From: Shewanella waksmanii ATCC BAA-643
GTDB taxonomy: Bacteria; Pseudomonadota; Gammaproteobacteria; Enterobacterales; Shewanellaceae
Length of the DNA stretch: 62,000 bases
Reading direction: 5' to 3'
Assembly (NCBI RefSeq): GCF_000518805.1
Contig: NZ_JAEH01000036.1
Coordinates: 1 to 62,000 of the forward strand
The translations under genes were made by a program, and so were the position numbers. Shown piece by piece: positions 1 to 7,370 of the stretch. How positions within the stretch are numbered: the first letter of the stretch is position 1; each line of letters begins with the position of its first letter. The notes beneath the pieces were generated by a model. That model ran no database searches and was not told the DNA's origin. It saw nothing but the letters and a program-made list of their open reading frames with translations.

Positions 1-239
1 AGGATATTTCTCTCTTCGGTTACTCGACGTAACTCCGCCTTGAGCTTACGTATTTCGTCTTGTTGATTATCAATGGTGACGTGTTGCTTTTCTGGCTTAT
101 CAAACTTGTTAATCCAGTTGTGCAAACTTTTGGGAGTAACGCCTAATCTCTCTGCCACATCGGCGATCTGGTGACCACGTTCTGTAACTTGTTTAACGGC
201 TTCGATTTTAAATTCGTCGGGATATCGTTTTCCGCGCAT
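1..239 (-). CDS. IS3-family transposase OrfA, N-terminal part (cut by window edge)
   Basis: The minus-strand reading starts at the ATG at 239 with MRGKRYPDEFKIEAVKQV and runs off the window after 79 codons. It has the classic IS3/IS911 OrfA layout: a helix-turn-helix near residues 10-45 (VAERLGVTPKSLHNWI), then a charged segment (about residues 50-79, with KLKAELRRV) that begins the leucine-zipper-like coiled coil. OrfA binds the element ends and normally joins OrfB, the DDE integrase, by programmed frameshifting to give the active transposase. OrfB is outside the window. The family call is firm; whether the element is intact is unknown. Confidence 0.85.
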   Translation of the reverse strand, partial: MRGKRYPDEFKIEAVKQVTERGHQIADVAERLGVTPKSLHNWINKFDKPEKQHVTIDNQQDEIRKLKAELRRVTEERNI

Positions 240-300
240 GTAACACCTCATATTTTTGGTTCATTATAACTCTATGAAGTGTCTACTGTTCTAGGGGCTT
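1..300 (-). mobile_element. End of an IS3-family insertion sequence
   Basis: The window opens inside an insertion sequence transcribed on the minus strand. It carries the 5' part of an OrfA transposase and about 60 bp of non-coding terminal DNA. The outer edge is placed near 300 because the reading frame of an adjacent truncated gene loses its coding character there. The exact terminal inverted repeat and any target duplication cannot be checked, since the other end of the element lies outside the window. The family assignment rests on the OrfA protein. The outer boundary is uncertain by a few bases. Confidence 0.75.
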
Positions 301-380
301 ACCAAAACGGTAATTGACGTGTCATTAATATCAAATCCCATTACTCCAGAATCTCTATCTATATCTGCATATCTTTGCAT
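301..380 (-). pseudogene. 5' fragment of a small KTSC-like gene cut by the insertion sequence
   Basis: On the minus strand an ATG at 380 has a good AAGGAAG ribosome-binding site six bases upstream. It opens a reading frame whose first residues are MQRYADIDRDSGVMGFDIND, continuing to about residue 26, where insertion-sequence DNA begins. The frame then meets a stop at 291-293 inside the element. The pattern (DSGVMGFDI followed by a short beta strand) resembles the start of small KTSC-type or related hypothetical proteins of 60-80 residues. That resemblance is from memory. The good ribosome-binding site and the abrupt end at the element boundary support a real gene broken by the insertion. Function unknown. 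Confidence 0.45.
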
Positions 381-949
381 ATGACTTCCTTGCTCATTGG
401 ATGATGAAAACATAACATTTGTAATTTACGGCTTGCGCGTTTTGCCAAGCCCCATTGAGAAAGCGTACACTCAATTTTCCACTAAAATCTATTAAAAACA
501 AATCAACAACAGAAAATGTGTAAAACTGTTATCAATACACTTTAGGTAGAAACGTGCATGCTCGCTTTACTTGCCTGTTATCTCAACTATCTCAATAAAT
601 CTTATAAACAGGAGACGTTGCAAGATTTCATCTTACTGAATTTACTTTCCTTTATTCTACTACTCAATAGCAAATCGTGAATTCATATCATTAAACTTAC
701 CGATCAACCTTACAAAGCCGATACTACTGTATAAAACAACCAATATTAGCCAATAATAATTCTTGTGTAATATCCCATACCTGCGGCTAATATGAAAAGG
801 CAGTTAAAAAGCAAAAACGAGTTAGGTAACCAAAGGGCGAAATGAAGCAACAATCGAATGTCGGTGCCGTTTAAAGAAAGTTGAAGAAGATAATTTTAAG
901 TACTTCTAAATCCGAACTTGAGTAGTAACCACTAATATAATCAGTCTCA
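381..949. other. Intergenic stretch with no recognised gene
   Basis: About 570 bp of AT-rich DNA between the truncated small gene and the minisatellite. I see no open frame of useful length with a ribosome-binding site, no tRNA and no strong terminator. It should contain the promoter of the truncated minus-strand gene. Confidence 0.4.
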
Positions 950-1046
950 TTTAAAAGCAATATTTAGAAGCTGATATTTAAAGGCTGATATTTGAAAGCT
1001 TTTATTTGAAGGCGGTTGTTTGAAGACGGTTGTTTGAAGACAATGG
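950..1046. repeat. 14-bp-period minisatellite, about seven degenerate units
   Basis: Units of 14 bp start at 963, 977, 991, 1005, 1019 and 1033, each beginning TTTRAA (for example TTTGAAGGCGGTTG and TTTGAAGACGGTTG). A 13-bp related unit precedes them at 950-962. Neighbouring units differ at one to several positions and the last three are the most alike, which fits step-wise duplication. The array is non-coding and lies about 30 bp beyond the hairpin that ends the helicase gene. Confidence 0.75.
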
Positions 1047-1076
1047 TAAAAAGCTAACAGCTAGCTTATAGCAAAG

Positions 1077-1105
1077 AAGCTAGAGCTTTTCTACCAGCTC
1101 TAGCT
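1077..1105 (-). terminator. Hairpin downstream of the helicase gene
   Basis: A perfect 10-bp stem (AAGCTAGAGC at 1077-1086 pairing with GCTCTAGCTT at 1096-1105) with a 9-base loop lies 21 bp past the helicase stop codon. The uridine tract on the minus strand is short, so termination may be weak. Confidence 0.55.
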
Positions 1106-1125
1106 TTTGGATAATACCAGCCCTA

Positions 1126-2520
1126 TTACTTTTTCGATTTTTCGTGATGCGCCCAAGGATTAACTGCTGCAGCCGGTTTAGATTTATTGGCTGCTTTTGA
1201 GTCTTTGCTTTGGCTGATATTACCTGCATTACCCGCATTAGCACTGTCTCTGCGTTTATTCGGTTTTTTGCTGTTTGCTGAATTAGCAGATTTAGCCGGT
1301 TTTTTAAGGTCGCGCTTAGCTTTGATTGGCGCACGATCGGCATCACGCTTGGCTTTGGGCACAAAGTTCAACACAGAAATGGGCACCACTTTTTTAGGTT
1401 CAAAACCTTCGACAACGCGCCTTTCAAGTAAATGATCAATTCGGCTTTCTATCATGCAAAGATTTTTAAAATCATCTTTTGACACTAAACTCACCGCTTC
1501 GCCACTTGCCCCGGCTCGGCCTGTACGGCCTATGCGGTGTACGTACTCATCGGCTGGAAATGGCAGATCGTAGTTGATCACCAGCGGTAACTCATCAATA
1601 TCGATGCCTCGCGCAGAAACACCGGTGGAAATCAAATAGGCAATCTTGCCTGATTTAAAATCTGCTAAGATCTGTTCCCTATTGGCTTGAGTCTTACCAC
1701 TGTGTAGACACTCAGCTTCAATACCACGCTTTTCTAGTTGGCTTACTAGCTTGGCGGCGCCATGTTTAGTTTCGATAAAAATTAACGCTTTCTGCCAAGT
1801 TTTCTCTTTAATCAGGTGACTGAGCAATGCTGACTTTTTATCTTTATCAACCGTCACCATCCATTGCTCAATAGCCGGCGCACTTTCTTGCTGTTTTACT
1901 GACAACTGCACCGCGTCACTAACGGTGTACTTTGCTAAGTCGCGCACTTTACGTGACAAGGTGGCTGAAAACAGCAGGTTTTGACGCTGCTCTGGTAGTT
2001 TGTCGATGATATCGGTGATGTCATCAATAAAGCCCATATCCAACATACGGTCGGCTTCATCAAGCACAAACATCTCAATCTCATCGAAATGAATAGCACG
2101 CTGAGTGTATAGATCGCGCAGTCTACCTGGCGTAGCAACCAGAATATCCAAGCCATCTATTAACGCTTGCTTTTGCGGCGCAAGATCGACACCGCCATAC
2201 ATAGCGCTGGTGCGTATTGATAAATGCTTACCATAGGCGCTGACGCTATCATTAACTTGTATTGCAAGCTCTCTTGTTGGGGTAATAATCAATCCCCTAA
2301 CCCGCTTTTTGCGCCCAGCCTCACCTTTAGCTAACTTGTCTAACATTGGCAGCACGAAGCTGGCCGTTTTGCCGGTACCCGTTTGCGCGGCGGCAATAAT
2401 ATTCTTACCAGACGTCGCTACAGGGATAGCTTTAAGCTGAATCGGGGTCGGCTCGGTATAGCCTAACTCTTCTAGGGCGGTCTCAATAGCGGGGTTAAGC
2501 GATAGGCTTTTAAAGGACAT
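1126..2520 (-). CDS. rhlE: DEAD-box ATP-dependent RNA helicase, RhlE type
   Basis: A 464-residue DEAD-box helicase that unwinds RNA duplexes using ATP, likely in ribosome assembly and RNA decay. All core motifs are present in order: Q motif (GYTEPTPIQ), motif I (AAQTGTGKT), Ia (PTRELA), II (DEAD, in VLDEADRMLDMGF), III (SAT), and motif VI (HRIGRTGRAG). A lysine/alanine/asparagine-rich basic tail from about residue 375 fits the RNA-binding tails of RhlE proteins. I start it at 2520 (MSFKSLSLNP) rather than nine codons earlier, because family members begin just before FxxLxLNP. It stands alone, with a hairpin after the stop. Subfamily (RhlE versus another DEAD-box group) is a judgement; the helicase call is certain. 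Confidence 0.9.
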   Translation of the reverse strand: MSFKSLSLNPAIETALEELGYTEPTPIQLKAIPVATSGKNIIAAAQTGTGKTASFVLPMLDKLAKGEAGRKKRVRGLIITPTRELAIQVNDSVSAYGKHLSIRTSAMYGGVDLAPQKQALIDGLDILVATPGRLRDLYTQRAIHFDEIEMFVLDEADRMLDMGFIDDITDIIDKLPEQRQNLLFSATLSRKVRDLAKYTVSDAVQLSVKQQESAPAIEQWMVTVDKDKKSALLSHLIKEKTWQKALIFIETKHGAAKLVSQLEKRGIEAECLHSGKTQANREQILADFKSGKIAYLISTGVSARGIDIDELPLVINYDLPFPADEYVHRIGRTGRAGASGEAVSLVSKDDFKNLCMIESRIDHLLERRVVEGFEPKKVVPISVLNFVPKAKRDADRAPIKAKRDLKKPAKSANSANSKKPNKRRDSANAGNAGNISQSKDSKAANKSKPAAAVNPWAHHEKSKK

Positions 2521-2733
2521 GCAAATTCTCAGACTGTGTGATGACAATAAATCCCGCCAATGTGAGTTAATTACTTAACATCAGCGAGAAATTTTAATAT
2601 TGCTGATTATAACAGGCTAATGACCTTAACAGCAGTAGAGATTGACCAAACCTACTTACTTAGAATTTTAAGCGAAATCACGTGGTGATAGACCAGCCAT
2701 CAATAAACTCAGGCCTTGCACTAATAAACAACA

Positions 2734-2749
2734 TTGAATACGTATGTAA
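2734..2749. promoter_or_regulatory. GAATACGTA operator-like site upstream of the GH97 gene
   Basis: TTGAATACGTATGTAA is an imperfect palindrome (six of eight positions symmetric around the central CG), about 70 bp before the GH97 start codon. The central CG and size fit LacI-family operators. Near-identical cores occur at 7035-7050 and 12462-12477, both beside genes of the same region. Regulator unproven. Confidence 0.5.
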
Positions 2750-2817
2750 CGCGTTGCGGCGAGTCTATAGGTGTCACTAATATAGCCAGATAACGAGATA
2801 AATAAAAAGGATAAGTA

Positions 2818-4905
2818 ATGTCTCATCTACTCAAGGATCTGGCTTGTACCACTCACAAAGTTACTCGACAGCTAGCCCCCATACCCTGTGCTCTTTTGCT
2901 AGCGCTATGCCCACTATCATCCATAGCGGCTAACATAGAAATAACCTCGCCTGACAAACACATTAGCATTACGGTACGTGACGACAATCTAAAGCCTGAA
3001 TATCAAGTTTATTATCAAGGAAAGTCTGTTATAGATGCGTCTGCTTTGGGATTAGCTTTTCAAACATTAGGGGAACTGCAAGCTGGATTTAAACTTGTTG
3101 ATAGTAAGACAAGTACTCACAAATCTACTTGGGAGCAACCTTGGGGAGAAAAACAATGGATGTTAGACCATCACCACAGTTTAACCACCACCTTCTCTAA
3201 TGGTACATATCAATACAATATTGAATTTCGTGCATTTAACGATGGCATAGGCTTTCGGTATCACTTCCCTAAGCAAGCACAGCTTAGCGAGCTCAATATT
3301 ACCCAAGAGCTAACAACATTTACTATTCCTCAACCAGAAGCTGCTCAAGCTTGGTGGATACCTGCTCGTGGTTGGAATCGCTATGAATACCTCTATAAAA
3401 AAACACAAGTAAGTGACATAGATAGAGTGCATACGCCGTTTACGCTTAAATTAAACAACGGCATACATTTGAGCATACATGAAGCTGCACTTACCGATTA
3501 TGCCGCTATGACATTAGATCAACGCCGCAGCGGTGTGCTACGTGCTGACCTCACCCCTTGGTCGGATGGAATAAAAGTAAAAACTCACGCTGGCTTTTCT
3601 AGTCCGTGGCGTACGATACAAATAGCGCCAGATGCAAAAGGCTTACTTAACTCGTCATTAATCCTTAATCTTAACGAGCCCAACAAACTAGGTGATGTTT
3701 CTTGGGTAGAGCCGGGCAAATATGCAGGCATTTGGTGGGGAATGCATATTGGCGAGAATACTTGGGGTTCGGGTAACAAGCATGGCGCCACAACCAGCGA
3801 AACGAAACGCTACATGGACTTTGCCGCTGCCAGTGGTTTTATTGGCGTGTTAGTCGAAGGGTGGAACCTCGGCTGGGATGGCAGTTGGTTCCATAACGGT
3901 GATGTGTTTAGTTTCAGCCAATCTTATGCTGATTTCGATATTAAAGCGGTTGCCGATTATGGCAAGCAGCTCGGTGTTAGGCTGATCGGTCACCATGAAA
4001 CCTCTGGCTCGGTCACTAATTACCGCAAACAAATGGATGATGCCTACGATCTTTATGAAAAACATGGCGTCACCCAAATTAAAACCGGATATGTGGCCGA
4101 TGGCGGTGATATTAAGCGGGTTGATAAAAGCGGTATCGTTCGACATGAATGGCATGATGGCCAATTTATGGTCAATGAGTACCTGCATAGCATCGAGCAA
4201 GCTGCCAAACGTAAAATCAGTATTAATACTCATGAGCCCATCAAAGACACCGGGCTAAGACGTACCTACCCCAATTGGATAAGCCGTGAAGGTGCACGGG
4301 GCCAAGAGTTTAATGCTTGGGGCACGCCGCCAAACAATCCGAGCCATACGCCAACCCTTGCTTATACACGCATGTTAGCTGGCCCGATGGATTTTACTCC
4401 GGGTATTTTTGATTTAGCACCTGAAGGATTAGATGCAGTTAACAGAGTACAAACCACCTTAATGAAGCAATTGGCGTTATATGTGGTGTTATATAGCCCA
4501 ATCCAAATGGCCGCTGATCTGCCTAAAAACTATGCTAAGTACCCAGATGCATTTCAGTTTATTAAAGATGTCCCTACCGATTGGACAACCAGTATCGCGC
4601 TGCAAGGTGAAGTGGGCGAATATGTGGTATTTGCCAGACAAGAGCGTGGCGGCGCCAGTCATGGAAAGGATTGGTATGTTGGTGCGATTACCGATGACTC
4701 AAAACGTACGCTAACCATTGCCTTAGACTTTCTTGATAAAAATACCCATTATCAAGCGCAAATCTACCGTGATGGACCTGATGCCAATTGGCAGAGCAAT
4801 CCTTATGACTATATTATCAAAACTAAGAATGTCACTAACGCAGACAAGATTGAACTGCCCCTTGCTACCAGCGGTGGCGCGGCCATTCGTTTTAAAGCGT
4901 TATAA
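2818..4905 (+). CDS. susB: GH97 alpha-glucosidase (SusB-like), exported
   Basis: A 695-residue glycoside hydrolase family 97 enzyme that releases glucose from the non-reducing end of maltodextrins. Residues 1-38 form a signal peptide with a hydrophobic core and an SSIAA cleavage region, so it acts in the periplasm. The beta-sandwich N-domain (about 40-295) is followed by the TIM-barrel (about 300-570) and a C-terminal beta domain. HE at 472-473 and E497 in GARGQE have the spacing of the two catalytic glutamates of the inverting enzyme Bacteroides SusB, and E394 may be another ligand; this favours the inverting, alpha-glucosidase branch. It has its own promoter region with a GAATACGTA site and a ribosome-binding site AAGGATAAGTAATG. 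Partners are the MFS carrier and glucoamylase downstream. Family firm; exact substrate inferred. Confidence 0.9.
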   Translation: MSHLLKDLACTTHKVTRQLAPIPCALLLALCPLSSIAANIEITSPDKHISITVRDDNLKPEYQVYYQGKSVIDASALGLAFQTLGELQAGFKLVDSKTSTHKSTWEQPWGEKQWMLDHHHSLTTTFSNGTYQYNIEFRAFNDGIGFRYHFPKQAQLSELNITQELTTFTIPQPEAAQAWWIPARGWNRYEYLYKKTQVSDIDRVHTPFTLKLNNGIHLSIHEAALTDYAAMTLDQRRSGVLRADLTPWSDGIKVKTHAGFSSPWRTIQIAPDAKGLLNSSLILNLNEPNKLGDVSWVEPGKYAGIWWGMHIGENTWGSGNKHGATTSETKRYMDFAAASGFIGVLVEGWNLGWDGSWFHNGDVFSFSQSYADFDIKAVADYGKQLGVRLIGHHETSGSVTNYRKQMDDAYDLYEKHGVTQIKTGYVADGGDIKRVDKSGIVRHEWHDGQFMVNEYLHSIEQAAKRKISINTHEPIKDTGLRRTYPNWISREGARGQEFNAWGTPPNNPSHTPTLAYTRMLAGPMDFTPGIFDLAPEGLDAVNRVQTTLMKQLALYVVLYSPIQMAADLPKNYAKYPDAFQFIKDVPTDWTTSIALQGEVGEYVVFARQERGGASHGKDWYVGAITDDSKRTLTIALDFLDKNTHYQAQIYRDGPDANWQSNPYDYIIKTKNVTNADKIELPLATSGGAAIRFKAL

Positions 4906-5207
4906 TTACCGTTCAATTTAAGTCGGACAGTTTTAGACTTATTCTTTTAAAGCATTCGACGCGAGTTTCTGATGACTCGCGCCATTAATGCGCTTAGCCT
5001 ACTCTCCCGCTTAGCCACTGACTTCACTTACCTAAATCCCCCCTTTTCCCAATAACGTTAGCGCCAAAAATTACTTTTGCATCGCTATACACTGTGCAAC
5101 ATTTCTTAACGTTTTTGATTAGCAAAATCTGGTGCATTTTGAATACTTTTTGGTAACGTTAATGGCGATTGCTCATTAACAACAAATAATTACAACAAAG
5201 AGGCATT
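4906..5207. other. Intergenic region with paired TAACGTTA palindromes
   Basis: A weak hairpin (CGCGAGT at 4960-4966 with ACTCGCG at 4975-4981) follows the GH97 gene without a T tract. Two perfect 8-bp palindromes TAACGTTA lie at 5053-5060 and 5154-5161, 101 bp apart, with a related TTAACGTT at 5107-5114. They could be operators for the M28 peptidase gene. No coding frame is seen. Confidence 0.35.
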
Positions 5208-6581
5208 ATGAATCAGGCCGTTAAAAAATCTCTACTTAGCGTCAGTTTATGCTGCATTAGCAGCTTATCGTTCGCCAACACTAGCGCTTATCAAGCCCCT
5301 TCAGCTGAAGATCTACGTTTATATGATATCGCTCAAGCAACACAAGCTGAGCGGATTATGGGTGACGTGCAAACGTTAGTGGACTTCGGTACCCGACACA
5401 CTTTGTCTAGCCAAGATCATCCTACTCAAGGCATAGGCGCAGCAAGAAACTGGATTAAAGCGGAATTTGAGCGTATCTCTTCGCAATGTGGCCAGTGCTT
5501 GGAGGTAATAGAAGTGGGGCAAACCGTGTCTGGTAAACGTATTCCCCAAGATACCAATGTTGTTAATATCATTGCGATCCAGCGTGGCAGTGCCAACCCC
5601 AATCGTATGGTGATCATGAGTGGTGATATCGACTCTCGGGTTACCGATGTCATGGACGCAACTAGCATATCGCCTGGTGCCAATGATAATGCCACTGGCG
5701 TTGCAGGGGCACTAGAAGCTGCACGTGTGCTTTCTCAATATCAATTCTCTGGTTCAATTGTTTATGCAGCGCTAAGTGGCGAAGAGCAAGGCCTTTATGG
5801 CGGAAAGATACTTGCAGACTATGCCAAATCGCAAAACTGGCACGTACAAGCCGTTCTTAATAACGACATGATAGGCAATATTGCCGGCATTAACGGCGTA
5901 GTCAGTAACCATACGGTAAGAGTGTTTTCCGAGGGAGTCCGCTATACCGAAACAGAAGAAGAAGCTAAAAAGCGCTATTTTGAAGGCGGTGAAAATGATT
6001 CTGCATCACGTAATTTGGCGCGCCATATTAAAGGCTTAGCAGATCAATATATGGTCAATCTTGATGTAGAGATGGTTTATCGACTCGATCGCTTCGGTCG
6101 TGGTGGACACCACCTGCCATTTAACCAAGCTGGCCTGCCCGCAGTGCGTATCATGGAAACCAACGAGCATTACCATCGACAACACCAAGATCTTAGGGTT
6201 GAAAATGGCATTGTATATGGCGATGTCATTGCAGGTGTTGACGGACCGTTTACCGCTAAACTGACTGCACTCAATGCCATTAGCCTAGCGTCAATGGCTT
6301 GGGCCCCTGCACCACCTAAACAGGTAACGATTGCCGGTAAAGTTTCACCCAGTACAACGTTAACATGGCAGCTTGAAGAGAATGCCCAAGTAGCGGGTTA
6401 TCGAGTGTATTGGCGTAAAACAACTGAGCCACAATGGACCCACAGTCGTTATGTCGGCAAAGTAGACAGTTTTGCACTTCACAATCTAGTGATCGATAAT
6501 TACATCTTTGGTGTCGCGGCAGTGGGCAGCAACAGTAATACCAGCCCAGTGGTGTTTCCAGGGCCAGCCGGCGCATTCTAA
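5208..6581 (+). CDS. Exported M28-family zinc peptidase with C-terminal Fn3-like domain
   Basis: A 457-residue aminopeptidase-like protein with a signal peptide (1-23, cut after SLSFA). The M28 domain spans about 45-360 and shows the di-zinc ligand series: GANDNATG (D160), SGEEQGLYGG (E192/E193), LNNDMIGN (D220) and a C-terminal histidine in NEHYHRQHQD. The first ligand position, usually histidine in SGHYDS, reads aspartate here (SGDIDSR, D140). A fibronectin-III-like module (about 365-455, with LTWQLEENAQVAGYRVYWRK) ends the protein. It has its own upstream region and a GAGG ribosome-binding site. It lies within the maltodextrin genes but has no obvious link to them. The family is sure; whether it is fully active with D140 is not. 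Confidence 0.85.
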   Translation: MNQAVKKSLLSVSLCCISSLSFANTSAYQAPSAEDLRLYDIAQATQAERIMGDVQTLVDFGTRHTLSSQDHPTQGIGAARNWIKAEFERISSQCGQCLEVIEVGQTVSGKRIPQDTNVVNIIAIQRGSANPNRMVIMSGDIDSRVTDVMDATSISPGANDNATGVAGALEAARVLSQYQFSGSIVYAALSGEEQGLYGGKILADYAKSQNWHVQAVLNNDMIGNIAGINGVVSNHTVRVFSEGVRYTETEEEAKKRYFEGGENDSASRNLARHIKGLADQYMVNLDVEMVYRLDRFGRGGHHLPFNQAGLPAVRIMETNEHYHRQHQDLRVENGIVYGDVIAGVDGPFTAKLTALNAISLASMAWAPAPPKQVTIAGKVSPSTTLTWQLEENAQVAGYRVYWRKTTEPQWTHSRYVGKVDSFALHNLVIDNYIFGVAAVGSNSNTSPVVFPGPAGAF

Positions 6582-6611
6582 ACCGACTGTTAATCTTAGT
6601 GCTAAACCTTA

Positions 6612-6642
6612 AGGCTACTCCCCTGCAGTTTGGGGGTAGCCT
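6612..6642. terminator. Hairpin between convergent genes
   Basis: AGGCTACTCCCC at 6612-6623 pairs with GGGGGTAGCCT at 6632-6642 apart from one wobble. It lies between the M28 gene and the converging lipoprotein gene, overlapping the latter's last codons. No strong T tract follows on either strand. Confidence 0.45.
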
Positions 6643-6980
6643 AATGCAGTAGCCGAAACCACGATGCATTGTACCGAATATCCCACGCCAATCTTGAGTT
6701 GATCATCAATGCTAATATTTGCCAATTGAATGGTATTAGGAATTTGTGCAAATGCGTTTGATATCGCTTCTTTTGTAGCGACTTGCTCACCGCTAGGCAA
6801 TAGATACAGTATCGACGTTTGACAACTCTCACCCGTGACTTCACCGAATGTTGTCAGTGACGTTTCGTGACTACTATCCATATTAGAGCTCGCAATAAAC
6901 GATCCATGGCTGGCAATATTGCAGCCACACAGCGACATAAGGCTAATTACCAGTAACGACTTTTTTAAGCTATTCATCAT
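6615..6980 (-). CDS. Small lipoprotein, TRL-like
   Basis: A protein of about 121 residues starting at 6980 (or the next codon, 6977) with a lipoprotein signal: MMNSLKK, hydrophobic stretch, then LCGC as lipobox. The mature part has the layout of TRL-like small lipoproteins: a conserved GESCQTSIL strand, then a stretch with ATKEAISNA, and a closing SVQCIVVSATA strand. The family suggestion is from memory and moderate. No clear Shine-Dalgarno is visible. It is divergent from the MFS carrier gene, and a GAATACGTA site lies 55 bp before its start, so it may share the control of the sugar genes. Function unknown. Confidence 0.6.
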   Translation of the reverse strand: MMNSLKKSLLVISLMSLCGCNIASHGSFIASSNMDSSHETSLTTFGEVTGESCQTSILYLLPSGEQVATKEAISNAFAQIPNTIQLANISIDDQLKIGVGYSVQCIVVSATALGYPQTAGE

Positions 6981-7370
6981 TTTTCTATAGTGGCCAAAGT
7001 TAACATTAAGATACGTAAAGGTTACCAAAGTAATATGAATACGTATGCATGGAGTTGTTAAAAAAAACCGCTCAAGGTTAACATGAACCTGTGCTTTATC
7101 GCGTTAAGTCATAGGAACTGACTGTAGCGAATGAGATTGTCGCAAGTTCTTCAGCAAGTGAACATTGAGTGAACACTTATAAGTAAGCTAGCTGTCGATT
7201 GAGGTCTTATTGATGTACATCTTGTCTATTACTTGAGCTAGACAGTACATTTGGGCGAATACCGTGTGAGGGACACGTGTATTCGCTGTTTTTTTAGGGC
7301 AATTATCGGCACAACATCCGCACATCAGCGTCTATGGCATAGTGTCATAATAACAATAAGAGAACAGGCT
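6981..7370. other. Divergent promoter region of the lipoprotein and MFS genes
   Basis: A 390-bp non-coding gap. It holds the GAATACGTA operator-like site at 7035-7050 and a related half-site ATACGTAAAG near 7012. The frame of the MFS gene is open upstream to 7251, but this stretch encodes nothing MFS-like and is taken as leader. Confidence 0.45.
7035..7050. promoter_or_regulatory. GAATACGTA operator-like site between lipoprotein and MFS genes
   Basis: ATGAATACGTATGCAT is the best palindrome of the three related sites (seven of eight positions symmetric). It is 55 bp from the lipoprotein start and about 320 bp before the MFS start. It matches the site before the GH97 gene over ten bases (TGAATACGTATG core). 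Confidence 0.55.

Noticed and set aside
7251..7370. Extended N-terminus for the MFS carrier
   Set aside because: The open frame upstream of 7371 encodes an arginine- and cysteine-rich leader unlike MFS starts, while the ATG at 7371 begins a normal cytoplasmic lead before the first membrane helix.
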